Below, piece by piece: positions 24,209-33,699 of a DNA stretch of 64,000 nucleotides. The stretch is taken from the NCBI RefSeq assembly GCF_021026315.1, contig NZ_JAJNCX010000001.1, positions 656,631-720,630 of the forward strand, written 5' to 3'. This DNA comes from Rhizobium sp. C4. Its GTDB lineage: Bacteria > Pseudomonadota > Alphaproteobacteria > Rhizobiales > Rhizobiaceae. Made by a program: the position numbers and the translations under genes. How positions within the stretch are numbered: the stretch's first letter is position 1; every line of letters begins with the position of its first letter. The notes beneath the pieces were generated by a model, which worked only from the letters and a program-made list of their open reading frames with translations, was not told the origin of the DNA and searched no databases.

Positions 24209-25219
24209 ATGAAGGCGCTCGGCTGGTTCAGTTTGGCACTGATTGCGGTGGCGTTCTTCGCGCTCTTCGTGGTTCAGAGCCTTGTTGCCATGAACAGACC
24301 CCGTGACCGCGCCGAATTGCGCGCCGCAGCAACCATCGGCATGCCGGTGCCGACCGCCGCAGAAAGTGCTGCAATCCCGCGGGTCGAAAACTTCGAGGCG
24401 CGCGACCGGTCGCTGCTCGGCTTCCGGCATTACCGCAGCAAGGAACAGACCCGCCTCAAGCTCTACCTTGTCCATGCTGAAACCTGGGACGATCTGCAGT
24501 TCACTGCGCTCGCAACCGGCCTCGCCTACCGCGCCGGCACCGCCGATGTCTTCACCTTCGACCTGCGCGGCCACGGCCAAAATCCGCTTCACCGCGGCGA
24601 TGTCGATTACGTGGGTCAGCCGACGGATGATCTGGCCGACCTGATCCGGGCGACCTCTGCACCTGGAGACGTGATCGTGATCGGCGGGCATTCGGCCGGG
24701 GCTGCCGTGGCGGCGCGCCTTGCGGTCGCACCGGGCCGGATCAAGCTCAATGGCCTGCTGCTGCTCGCACCGATCCTGTCGCCGGATTTTTCAGCCAACA
24801 GGCCCGCTCTCGGCGGCTGGGCCCTCCCCCTCAAGGCAAGAGTGGCGGCGCTCGAATTGCAGAATGCGCTCGGGTTTCACTGGTCCGACCGGGAAATCGC
24901 CGTCCAGTATGCCATTCCGGAGGCCGTCTGGGAGGGACCGCTCGGCTATTCCGTCACCAGCGACTATACTTGGCGCTTCGTCCAATCGATGCAGCTTCCG
25001 TCCAACAACGGCGCGGAATTCGCGCGGATTCGTGCGCCCTATCTCGCTGTCGTCGGCAGCGACGATGAAGTCATCGATGCCGCGAAGCTGGAGCCGGCCA
25101 TGAAGACGCTCAATAAACACGGCGAGTATGCGGTTCTGGCGCAAGAAACGCATTTCAGTTTGGTCAATTCGCAGCAAACTTTAGCAATCATTCAGAATTG
25201 GCTGTCAAAAATACGCTGA
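24209..25219 (+). CDS. Membrane-anchored alpha/beta hydrolase
   Basis: 336 residues from ATG 24209 (GGGAGGAATCATTG upstream). An N-terminal hydrophobic segment (WFSLALIAVAFFALFVVQSL) anchors or exports it. The fold shows VFTFDLRGHG, the nucleophile elbow VIGGHSAGAAVAARLA (Ser), an acid in VVGSDDEVIDAAKL and a terminal His in ETHFSL. It resembles serine aminopeptidase/monoglyceride-lipase-type hydrolases. Substrate unknown. PepN follows 103 bases later on the same strand. Confidence 0.8.
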   Translation: MKALGWFSLALIAVAFFALFVVQSLVAMNRPRDRAELRAAATIGMPVPTAAESAAIPRVENFEARDRSLLGFRHYRSKEQTRLKLYLVHAETWDDLQFTALATGLAYRAGTADVFTFDLRGHGQNPLHRGDVDYVGQPTDDLADLIRATSAPGDVIVIGGHSAGAAVAARLAVAPGRIKLNGLLLLAPILSPDFSANRPALGGWALPLKARVAALELQNALGFHWSDREIAVQYAIPEAVWEGPLGYSVTSDYTWRFVQSMQLPSNNGAEFARIRAPYLAVVGSDDEVIDAAKLEPAMKTLNKHGEYAVLAQETHFSLVNSQQTLAIIQNWLSKIR

Positions 25220-25322
25220 GGAACGTCTTTGCCGATTGCCGGAAAGACACGTTGCAGGCGTGGATCAGCGGATTTCCACGCATGTATGGGGACCGAAACA
25301 TCCGCAGCACCCGGGACACTTC

Positions 25323-27974
25323 ATGCGCACTGAAACGGGCCAGGTTTTCAGCCTGGCGGACTACCAGCCCACAGACTTCATCCTTGAGCGCATCGACCTG
25401 ACATTCGAATTGCACCCACTGGAGACGAAGGTCACCGCGCGGTCGCTTTTCCATCGCCGCCCTGGTGCTGCGCTTGACGCTCCGCTGGTGCTGGACGGCG
25501 ACGAGCTGATCATGACGTCGCTGTTGCTGGACGGCATTGATCTGCCGCGTGACCGCTATGACGAGACCGGCAAGCATCTGGTGATTGAGGGCCTGCCGGA
25601 AGAAATCGCCTTCGAGATCACCGTGGAAACGTTTCTGGCCCCGGCCAACAACACCCAGCTGATGGGCCTCTATCGGTCCAACGGCGTCTATTGCACGCAG
25701 TGCGAGGCCGAAGGCTTCCGCCGCATCACCTATGCCTATGACCGCCCCGACGCACTCGGCGTCTATACGGTTCATATTATCGCCGACAAGGCCTCCTGCC
25801 CGGTCATGCTGTCGAACGGCAATTGCATCGGCAAGGCGGGCTATGGCGAAGGCAAGCATTTCGCCTCGTGGTTCGACCCGCACCCGAAGCCGTCCTACCT
25901 CTTCGCGCTGGTCGCCGGCGATCTTGGCGTGGTCGAGGATACGTTCACGACCATGTCAGGCCGCGAAGTGGCGCTGAAGATCTATGTCGAGCACGGCAAG
26001 GAGCCGCGCGCGGCCTATGCGATGGATGCGCTGAAGCGTTCCATGCGCTGGGATGAAGAGGTATTCGGCCGCGAATACGATCTGGATATCTTCATGATCG
26101 TCGCCGTCTCCGACTTCAACATGGGGGCGATGGAGAACAAGGGCCTCAACATCTTCAACGACAAGTATGTTCTGGCCGATCCGGAAACGGCAACGGATGC
26201 CGATTTCGCCAATATCGAGGCGATCATCGCGCATGAATATTTCCACAACTGGACCGGCAACCGCATCACCTGCCGCGACTGGTTCCAGCTCTGCCTCAAG
26301 GAAGGCCTCACGGTCTATCGCGACCACGAATTCTCCGCCGACCAGCGTTCGCGCGCCGTCAAGCGCATTGCCGAAGTGCGGCATCTGAAGTCGGAGCAGT
26401 TTCCGGAGGATGCAGGTCCGCTTGCCCATCCCGTGCGCCCGACGCGCTACAAGGAAATCAACAACTTCTACACGTCCACCGTCTACGAGAAGGGCTCGGA
26501 AGTCACCCGCATGATCGCGACCATCCTTGGCCGCGAGACGTTCAAGCAGGGCATGGACCTCTATTTCGAGCGTCACGACGGCCAGGCCGTCACGATCGAA
26601 GATTTCGTGAAATGCTTCGAGGATGTTTCGGATCGCGACCTGACGCAGTTTTCGCGGTGGTATCATCAGGCCGGCACGCCGCTCGTCAGCGTCTCGACCG
26701 AGTTCGATGCGGAACGCCAGGAATTCACCGTCTCGCTCGAACAGATGGTGCCGCCGACACCCGGCCAGGCGCGCAAGGAGCCGATGCATATCCCGCTGAA
26801 GTTCGGCCTGATCCTGCCGAACGGCAACGAGGCGGAACTGGATGGCGTCACCGGCGGCGACGTGACCGAAGATGTGCTGCATCTGACAGAGCGCAGCCAG
26901 ACCTTCACCTTTACCAACATTCCCGCCCGGCCGGTCCTCTCGCTCAATCGCGGCTTCTCGGCGCCGATCAATGTCGACTATGCTCTGACCTCGGAAGACC
27001 TCGCCCAGATCGCGGTGCATGATCGTGATCTCTTCGCCCGCTGGCAGGCGCTGAACAGTCTGGCGCTGCCGGAACTGACCGGCGCGGTGAAATCCCTGCG
27101 CCGCGGCGACGCACCGACCTTCAATCCCGCCTTCATTGCGGCGCTGCTGGCCGCCGCGGCTGACGAAGACCTGGAACCCGCCTTCCGCGCGCAGGCGCTG
27201 GCACTGCCGAGCGAAAGCGACCTCGCCCGCGAGATCGGTTCGAACAACGATCCCGACGCCAATCTCGTCGCACGTCTGAGCCTCCTCAATGCGATCGGCC
27301 TGACGGGGCGGAAGATCTTCGCAAACCTGTTTGAAACGATGTCGTCGAAGGCACCGTTCACGCCGGATGCGGCAAGCGCCGGCAAGCGCGCATTGCGCAA
27401 CACCGCGCTGACCTATCTGTCCTTTGCCGACAACGACCCGACGCTGGCGCGCGAGGCCTTCGACAAGGCCGACAACATGACCGATCTCAGCCATGCGCTG
27501 ACGGTGCTGGCGCATCACTATCCCGACAGCGCCGAGACGGCCGAAGCGCTGGAGACCTTTGCCAGCCGCTTCGAGGGCAACCCGCTCGTGCTCGACAAGT
27601 GGTTCGCGATCCAGGCCACCACGCCGGGACCGGATGCGCTTGATCGCGTCAAGGCTCTGATGGAAAGCCCCCGCTTCAACGCGGGCAATCCGAACCGCGT
27701 GCGCGCGCTGATTGGAACCTACGCCTTCTCCAACCTTTCGGGCTTTGCCCGGGCGGATGGCGCCGGTTTCGCCTTCCTTGCCGATCAGGTGCTCGACATC
27801 GATGCCCGCAATCCGCAGCTTGCGGCGCGCCTTCTGACCTCGTTGCGCTCCTGGCGCATGCTGGAGCCGCAGCGCGCCGAACATGCCAAGCGCGCACTGG
27901 CGAAGATCGACCAGTCTGCAAGCCTTTCGGTGGATGTGCGCGATATCGCGGAGCGCATGCTGCAGGACGCGTGA
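25323..27974 (+). CDS. pepN: Aminopeptidase N (M1 metallopeptidase)
   Basis: 883 residues from the ATG at 25323, close to the ~870 of E. coli PepN; an upstream in-frame extension from 25236 is not needed. The exopeptidase motif GAMENKG is followed by the zinc motif HEYFHNW: His304, Glu305, His308, with the third ligand Glu327 18 residues on. C-terminal domains follow the PepN pattern. It is a cytoplasmic enzyme that removes N-terminal residues from peptides in the last steps of protein turnover. A strong terminator lies 29 bases after the stop. Confidence 0.95.
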   Translation: MRTETGQVFSLADYQPTDFILERIDLTFELHPLETKVTARSLFHRRPGAALDAPLVLDGDELIMTSLLLDGIDLPRDRYDETGKHLVIEGLPEEIAFEITVETFLAPANNTQLMGLYRSNGVYCTQCEAEGFRRITYAYDRPDALGVYTVHIIADKASCPVMLSNGNCIGKAGYGEGKHFASWFDPHPKPSYLFALVAGDLGVVEDTFTTMSGREVALKIYVEHGKEPRAAYAMDALKRSMRWDEEVFGREYDLDIFMIVAVSDFNMGAMENKGLNIFNDKYVLADPETATDADFANIEAIIAHEYFHNWTGNRITCRDWFQLCLKEGLTVYRDHEFSADQRSRAVKRIAEVRHLKSEQFPEDAGPLAHPVRPTRYKEINNFYTSTVYEKGSEVTRMIATILGRETFKQGMDLYFERHDGQAVTIEDFVKCFEDVSDRDLTQFSRWYHQAGTPLVSVSTEFDAERQEFTVSLEQMVPPTPGQARKEPMHIPLKFGLILPNGNEAELDGVTGGDVTEDVLHLTERSQTFTFTNIPARPVLSLNRGFSAPINVDYALTSEDLAQIAVHDRDLFARWQALNSLALPELTGAVKSLRRGDAPTFNPAFIAALLAAAADEDLEPAFRAQALALPSESDLAREIGSNNDPDANLVARLSLLNAIGLTGRKIFANLFETMSSKAPFTPDAASAGKRALRNTALTYLSFADNDPTLAREAFDKADNMTDLSHALTVLAHHYPDSAETAEALETFASRFEGNPLVLDKWFAIQATTPGPDALDRVKALMESPRFNAGNPNRVRALIGTYAFSNLSGFARADGAGFAFLADQVLDIDARNPQLAARLLTSLRSWRMLEPQRAEHAKRALAKIDQSASLSVDVRDIAERMLQDA

Positions 27975-28003
27975 GACGGACAAAAACCGGTGCATAAATC
28001 AGA

Positions 28004-28033
28004 CGCCCGCAAAAAGTGATTTGCGGGCGTTTT
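28004..28033 (+). terminator. Intrinsic terminator after pepN
   Basis: CGCCCGCAAA-AAGTGA-TTTGCGGGCG is a perfect 10-bp stem followed by TTTT. Confidence 0.9.
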
Positions 28034-28123
28034 GAATCTTGCGCGTGCGTTGCAACATTCGCGCAAGTTTCAACCCGCAAACAGGCCTGCGAACGCCGCG
28101 AAATTCCGGGCGATTTCATATGG

Positions 28124-28138
28124 TTAAAAAAGAGTTAC
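28124..28138 (+). promoter_or_regulatory. Possible CtrA-type box upstream of the PleC-like kinase
   Basis: TTAA-AAAAGAG-TTAC matches the CtrA consensus TTAA-N7-TTAA at seven of eight defined positions, about 180 bases before the likely start. The location is suggestive because PleC acts in the CtrA circuit, but the match is short. Confidence 0.3.
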
Positions 28139-28320
28139 GATTTTCTCTGGACAAGGGGAATCAGCTTTGATTCACTAGAATCACTTCGGGCACGGCGGCC
28201 CGAATCACCTGCGATCAAAGACCGGAAATTGGCTCCGGCAACAGGCAGGGACGAGTGACATCCGGCGGTCTCATGCGATGCGGGCATGAGGCGGATGTTC
28301 AAGCACAGGAACGGGGAATT

Positions 28321-30723
28321 ATGGCGGAAGCGCAACGGGGAAGCGTGGCCGATGGTCGGCTGCGTTTAAAGTTTCCGGGAAGGGGTGCAATGCGGCATTC
28401 GTTCCATCTTCCAGGACAGTTCGCGTCCCGGGACTCCGCTCGATCGACAGGGCGGAGCCCATTCGCGTCCGGCCGGACAAGCGGTCGCCTTGAGCCGATC
28501 CTGAAGCGTTCGATCCCGGTCCTCATCGTCGCCTTCCTGATCGTGGTCGCCGCCTCGCGTGTCATGGGCATCTATCTCGAACGAGACCGGCTGGAAGGTG
28601 CCGTGCGCCAGACGACCATTCTCTCGGTCGCCGCCGCCTCTGCCGCCCTTGCCGAGCATGCCGACTATTTCATCTCCGCCAATCGCCCGGAGGCCGAAGC
28701 CCTCCTCAAGCGCTACCTGCCGCAGGAGCGCCTGCCGGTGGCCGGGTTCGTGCTCCTCGTGCAGCGGTCCGGCCAGATCTTTGCGGCCTCCCCGGGCGGC
28801 ACGTCCTATGTCGGCCGCTCGCTCTCGTCGATCGCGCCGGATGCGCGCATGACCAGTGCCGTCGGTGATCGCGCCGGCACGTTCCATGCGGAGCTCGACG
28901 GGCAGGATCACTATATGGCGATTGCCGCCCTGCCCGAGGACGCCGGCTACATTCTGGTGGCCAATTCCATGGCGGATGTGGACGAGCGCTGGCGGGACGA
29001 GGTGTCGCTGAACGTCACGCTCTTTGCCGGCATTACCTCGATCCTTCTCGTCATTCTCATTGCCTATTACACGCAGGTGAAGCGGACGCGCGATGCCGAC
29101 CAGGTCTTCGTTGAATCCAACATGCGCGTCGAAACCGCCCTGTCGCGCGGTCGCTGCGGACTTTGGGATTTCGACATGCAGAACCGCACGCTGTTCTGGT
29201 CGCGCTCGATGTATGAAATGCTGGGCCTGCCGCCCGCTGCTGCCGTGCTGAGCTTCGGCGACGCGGCGCGGCTGATGCATCCGGATGACGGCAGCGTCTA
29301 TTCGCTCGCCCGCTCGATCATCCGGGGTGAATCGAAGCAGGTCGACCGCGTCTTCCGGATGCGCCATGCCGACGGCCACTATGTCTGGATGCGGGCCCGC
29401 GCCCAGATGATCCGCACAGCCGCCGGCCGCGACCGCCTCATCGGCATCGCCATGGATGTGAGCGAGCAGCATCGGCTGGCGGAGCGCTATGCCGAGGCAG
29501 ACCAGCGTCTGGCCGATGCGATCGAATCGACCTCGGAAGCCTTCGTGCTCTGGGACAAGAACGACCGCCTCGTCATGTGCAACAGCCACTACCAGCAGGC
29601 CTACGGTCTGCCGGACAAGGTGCTGGTGCCCGGCACCGAGCGCGCGACCGTCAATGCCGCTGCCGCGCGGCCGGTCATCGTTCGCCGCGTCGCCGATCCC
29701 GATCAGGGCGGCGTCTGTTCGCAGACATCGGAAGTCCAGCTGGCAGACGGCCGCTGGCTGCAGATCAACGAACGCCGCACCCGCGACGGCGGCCTTGTTT
29801 CGGTCGGCACGGACATCACCGTCCTCAAGCGCCACCAGGAGCGCCTGCGCGAGTCCGAACGCCGGCAGATGGTCACGATCGGCGACCTCTATGCCTCGCG
29901 CAAGATCCTCGAAAAGCAGAAGGCCGAGCTTTCGCTCGCCAACGAGAACTATGTCTCGGAAAAGGAACGCGCCGAGGCCGCCAACCGGGCGAAGTCGGAA
30001 TTCCTCGCCAACATGTCGCATGAGCTTCGCACGCCGCTCAACGCCATTCTGGGTTTCTCCGAAATGCTGCTGAACCACATGTTCGGCCCGCTCGGCTCGG
30101 AGAAATACGACGAATATGCCCAAGACATTTTCGACAGCGGCAGGCATCTGCTCAACGTCATCAACGACATTCTCGACATGTCGAAGATCGAAGCCGGCCA
30201 TATCAAGATCGAGCGCGAGCCGGTCGATCTGGCGCCACTGATCGAGGAGACCGTGCGCTGCATGGCGATCACCGCCGAATGCAAGGAGATCCATATCGAT
30301 CGCGAGGTGAGCGACGGGCTGATGCTCTCGGCCGACCGCCGCGCCATCAAGCAGGTCCTGCTCAATCTCCTGTCGAATGCCGTTAAATTCACCGGCCATG
30401 GCGGCAGGGTATCGCTGCGGGCCCGCAGGCACGACGGCGCCGTGACACTGTCGATCAGCGATACCGGCATCGGCATCCCACGCGACGCCTTGAAGAAGAT
30501 CGGCCAGCCGTTCGAGCAGGTGCAGAGCCAGTATGCCAAGAGCCAGGGCGGCTCGGGGCTTGGCCTTGCGATCTCCAAGTCCCTCGTCACCCTCCATGGC
30601 GGCCGCATCCGCGTCTTTTCGCGCGAAGGCCGCGGCACGACGATCTCGCTGCGCATTCCGACGCCAACCGCACACGCCGCCGCTGACCATCATGCGGCCG
30701 AACCGGTGAAGCTCTCAGCCTGA
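28321..30723 (+). CDS. pleC: PAS-domain sensor histidine kinase, PleC-like
   Basis: About 800 residues from ATG 28321 (GGGGA upstream); GTG 28255 and ATG 28390 are also in frame. Layout: a transmembrane segment (VLIVAFLIVVAASRVMGIYL), a periplasmic ~160-residue sensor region, a second membrane segment (FAGITSILLVILIAYYT), two PAS domains, a coiled coil, then the kinase core with FLANMSHELRTPLNAILGFS (His567), N-box LLNLLSNAVKF, DTGIGIPRDALKKIGQPFEQ and GGSGLGLAISK. The layout is that of PleC/DivJ kinases acting on DivK and PleD. I recall the S. meliloti PleC gene lying next to glnE, as here. The symbol is tentative. Confidence 0.75.
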   Translation: MAEAQRGSVADGRLRLKFPGRGAMRHSFHLPGQFASRDSARSTGRSPFASGRTSGRLEPILKRSIPVLIVAFLIVVAASRVMGIYLERDRLEGAVRQTTILSVAAASAALAEHADYFISANRPEAEALLKRYLPQERLPVAGFVLLVQRSGQIFAASPGGTSYVGRSLSSIAPDARMTSAVGDRAGTFHAELDGQDHYMAIAALPEDAGYILVANSMADVDERWRDEVSLNVTLFAGITSILLVILIAYYTQVKRTRDADQVFVESNMRVETALSRGRCGLWDFDMQNRTLFWSRSMYEMLGLPPAAAVLSFGDAARLMHPDDGSVYSLARSIIRGESKQVDRVFRMRHADGHYVWMRARAQMIRTAAGRDRLIGIAMDVSEQHRLAERYAEADQRLADAIESTSEAFVLWDKNDRLVMCNSHYQQAYGLPDKVLVPGTERATVNAAAARPVIVRRVADPDQGGVCSQTSEVQLADGRWLQINERRTRDGGLVSVGTDITVLKRHQERLRESERRQMVTIGDLYASRKILEKQKAELSLANENYVSEKERAEAANRAKSEFLANMSHELRTPLNAILGFSEMLLNHMFGPLGSEKYDEYAQDIFDSGRHLLNVINDILDMSKIEAGHIKIEREPVDLAPLIEETVRCMAITAECKEIHIDREVSDGLMLSADRRAIKQVLLNLLSNAVKFTGHGGRVSLRARRHDGAVTLSISDTGIGIPRDALKKIGQPFEQVQSQYAKSQGGSGLGLAISKSLVTLHGGRIRVFSREGRGTTISLRIPTPTAHAAADHHAAEPVKLSA

Positions 30724-33669
30724 GGCTTTCATCAAGCCGTGAAAGGTCTTGCGCACGGCACGCGTGCGCGCCTTCAGGTCGGCCTCCAGGAATTTGATAT
30801 CGGGCGCATTCGCCACGCGGCAGACGAGGTCGATCAGTCCGCCAGGCGCCTCTTTCGGGTCAAAACCGCCATCGATGCAGAGGCGGATGACCTGCGAGAG
30901 GTCGCTGAGAAGCGCAAACGTCGAGGAGATCATGTCCATCTCGTCCTCGGACATCGCTTCGCGTCCAAGCCGGGCCAGACCCTGCCCCGTCGGCGTTCCC
31001 GCCTCGATGCCGCCGCCTGACATCATCGCCAGAAACTGGGCGATGAACTCCATGTCGATCAGACCGCCCGGGATGAGCTTGAAATCGAAGGGACCCGAGG
31101 GTGGCTTTTCCTGATCGATCAGCGCACGCATTTCGGCAACGTCGGCGGCGATCCTTGCCCGGTCTCTTTTCATGGAGACGATTTCGGCGATGATCGCCTC
31201 GGCTTCCTGCATCAGGCTCTTGTCGCCGGCAATCGGCCGCGCGCGCGTCAGCGCCATGTGCTCCCAGGTCCAGGCCTCTTCGCGCTGGTAGCGCGCAAAC
31301 GCGTTGATGCGGGTGGCCACCGGCCCCTTGTTGCCGGAGGGGCGCAGACGCATGTCGACCTCGTAGAGAACGCCTTCCGCCGTGGGGGCCGAGAGTGCTG
31401 CAATCAGCCTTTGTGTCAGCCGGCCGAAATAGCGGTTGGCGTCGAGGGGCTTGTCGCCATCCGATTCGAGACCCGCATCGTCGTAGTCATAGAGCAGGAT
31501 CAGATCGACATCGGAGCCAGCCGTGAGTTCGCGGCTGCCGAGCTTGCCCATGCCGACAATCGCGACACTGCCGCCGGGGAAACGCCCATGCGAGGCGGCA
31601 ATCTCCGTTTCGACAGCCTGAAGCGCCCGCTCCAGCGTGAGATCGGCGAGATCGGAAAACGCGCGGGCGGCACGAGCGCCGGTGATGGCGCCGGTCAACA
31701 GGCGGATGCCGATCAGAAAGCGCTGCTCGGCGGCGAAGATGCGCAGGCTGTCCAGCACATCCTCGAAATGGCGGGCAGAGGACAGTCCCTGCGCCAGCCG
31801 TTCGGCGAGATAGACGCGTTCGGGGATGCGCGTCAGAAGCGTCGGGTCGAGCATGCCGTCGAAGACATGCGGACGGGCCGCAATGATCCCGGCAAGCCGG
31901 GGAGCGGCGGCCATGATCGTCACGAGAAGATCGAGAAGCGGAGGATTGTTGCCAAGGAGCGAAAACAGCTGGATGCCGGCCGGCAGGCCCGCCATGAAGC
32001 GGTCGAAATGCATCAGCGCATCGTCGGCGCGCGAGCTTGCGCCAAAGGCCGCCAGCAGCTTGGGCATCATCTCGGTCAGCCGCTCGCGGGCCTCGACCGA
32101 ATGGGTGGCGCGATAACGGCCGGAATGCCAGGTACGGATGACGCGGGAGATGTCGGCGGGGCGCTGGAAGCCGAGGCCTTCCAGGGTCTTCAGCGTATCA
32201 GGATCGTCCTTCGTGCCGGTGAAGACGAGATTGCCCGAACCGCCGGAAAGCTCAGCCGCCTGCTCGAAGAGCTTGGCATAGCGGTCCTCGACGGTGCGGA
32301 GAACCGCAACGAGACGGGTTGAAAAGGACTTCACGTCCCGGAACCCCATCATCAGCGCGATGCGCTTCAACTCGGCTTCCTTGTCTGGGAGGATGTGCGT
32401 CTGCTCGTCATGCACCATCTGGATGCGATGCTCGACATCGCGCAGGAACCAGTAGGCCGAGGTCAGCGTCTCGGCCGTCTCGGCGCCGATCCAGTTGGCG
32501 CGGGCAAGGCCCGCCAGCGCATCGTCCGTCCGGCGCGACCGCAGTTCCGGCATGCGGCCGCCGGCGATCAATTGCTGGGTCTGGGCGAAGAACTCGATCT
32601 CGCGGATGCCGCCGCGCCCGAGCTTGACGTTGTGGCCCTTGACGGCGATCTCGTCGAAACCCTTGTGCAGGTGGATCTGCCGCTTGATCGAGTGGATGTC
32701 GGCAATCGCCGCATAGTCGAGATATTTGCGGAAGATGAAGGGGATGAGTTCCTTCAGGAAGCTTTCCCCCGCCGGGATATCGCCGGCAATGGGCCGCGCC
32801 TTGATGAAGGCGGCGCGCTCCCAGTTCTGCCCCCTGCCCTCGTAGTAGATCAGGGCCGCCTCGACCGGGATTGCCAGCGGCGTCGAGCCCGGATCGGGGC
32901 GAAGCCGCAGGTCGATGCGGAAGACATAACCATAGGCCGTGCGCTCCTGCATGATGCGGACAAGCCGGCGGCAAAGACGCGCGAAGGTCTCCGACGCCTC
33001 GTCCGGATCCACGACAATGCCGCGATCGGGTTCGAAGAACACGACAACGTCGATGTCGGAGGAATAGTTCAGCTCCGAGGCCCCGAGCTTGCCCATGCCG
33101 AGCACGATCAGGCCCGAGCCTTGCGAGGGATTTTGCGGATGGGGGAGCTTGAGCTTGCCCTGCTCGTCGAGCGACAGCAGCAGAAAATCGACGGCCGATG
33201 ACAGGCTTGCTTCGGCGAGGCGGCTCAGCCAGCGCGTCGTTTCCGGCGCCTCGAAATAGCGGGCGAGATCGGCGAAGGCGAGAAGGAAGGCGACCTTGCG
33301 CTTGGCGAGCCGCAGGCGGTTCATCAGAACAGTCTCTGCGCTGGTGCCCGCCACGTCTCCGGCAGACCAGCAGTCGCGGGCGGTACGGATTTCCGCCTCC
33401 ACCGTTTCCTCGAGATTGCCGAACAGTGCCGCATCCAGAAGCGACGGATCGATGCGGGCAATTTCGCTGAGATAGGGCGACAGCGACAGGGCGGCGACCG
33501 CGAAATCGCGGAGCGGGCTCTCCGATGCAGCCAGCACCTTCAGCCGATCCTGATCGCGGGCAGCCTCGCGCAGCGCCTGCAGCGCCTCCTTGGCGGCCGT
33601 CTTGCTGGGTGGTTCGATCGGGCTTGCCGTCAGGAAATCGGCAAGCGTTGCGGGCCTCGTCATGCGCAT
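30715..33669 (-). CDS. glnE: Bifunctional glutamine-synthetase adenylyltransferase/deadenylase
   Basis: 984 residues with the two nucleotidyltransferase domains of GlnE: the N-terminal deadenylylating half with SSDIDVVVFFEPD and the C-terminal adenylylating half with GSDVDLILLYDYDD, each followed by RLRPSG/LRPDPG-type motifs. It attaches AMP to, or removes it from, a tyrosine of glutamine synthetase in response to PII and glutamine, setting nitrogen assimilation. The stop overlaps that of the convergent PleC-like kinase by nine bases. It lies 30 bases after the sensor kinase gene on the same strand, so it could be the last gene of that operon. Confidence 0.95.
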   Translation of the reverse strand: MRMTRPATLADFLTASPIEPPSKTAAKEALQALREAARDQDRLKVLAASESPLRDFAVAALSLSPYLSEIARIDPSLLDAALFGNLEETVEAEIRTARDCWSAGDVAGTSAETVLMNRLRLAKRKVAFLLAFADLARYFEAPETTRWLSRLAEASLSSAVDFLLLSLDEQGKLKLPHPQNPSQGSGLIVLGMGKLGASELNYSSDIDVVVFFEPDRGIVVDPDEASETFARLCRRLVRIMQERTAYGYVFRIDLRLRPDPGSTPLAIPVEAALIYYEGRGQNWERAAFIKARPIAGDIPAGESFLKELIPFIFRKYLDYAAIADIHSIKRQIHLHKGFDEIAVKGHNVKLGRGGIREIEFFAQTQQLIAGGRMPELRSRRTDDALAGLARANWIGAETAETLTSAYWFLRDVEHRIQMVHDEQTHILPDKEAELKRIALMMGFRDVKSFSTRLVAVLRTVEDRYAKLFEQAAELSGGSGNLVFTGTKDDPDTLKTLEGLGFQRPADISRVIRTWHSGRYRATHSVEARERLTEMMPKLLAAFGASSRADDALMHFDRFMAGLPAGIQLFSLLGNNPPLLDLLVTIMAAAPRLAGIIAARPHVFDGMLDPTLLTRIPERVYLAERLAQGLSSARHFEDVLDSLRIFAAEQRFLIGIRLLTGAITGARAARAFSDLADLTLERALQAVETEIAASHGRFPGGSVAIVGMGKLGSRELTAGSDVDLILLYDYDDAGLESDGDKPLDANRYFGRLTQRLIAALSAPTAEGVLYEVDMRLRPSGNKGPVATRINAFARYQREEAWTWEHMALTRARPIAGDKSLMQEAEAIIAEIVSMKRDRARIAADVAEMRALIDQEKPPSGPFDFKLIPGGLIDMEFIAQFLAMMSGGGIEAGTPTGQGLARLGREAMSEDEMDMISSTFALLSDLSQVIRLCIDGGFDPKEAPGGLIDLVCRVANAPDIKFLEADLKARTRAVRKTFHGLMKASG

Positions 33670-33699
33670 CCTCCCCCGCCCGAAGGCCGGGGCGGCGGA

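Noticed and set aside
25956..27995. 679-codon minus-strand frame opposite pepN
   Set aside because: Antisense shadow of aminopeptidase N; no recognisable motif or ribosome-binding site.
28366..30693. 775-codon minus-strand frame opposite the PleC-like kinase
   Set aside because: Antisense shadow; the plus strand has all kinase boxes in order.
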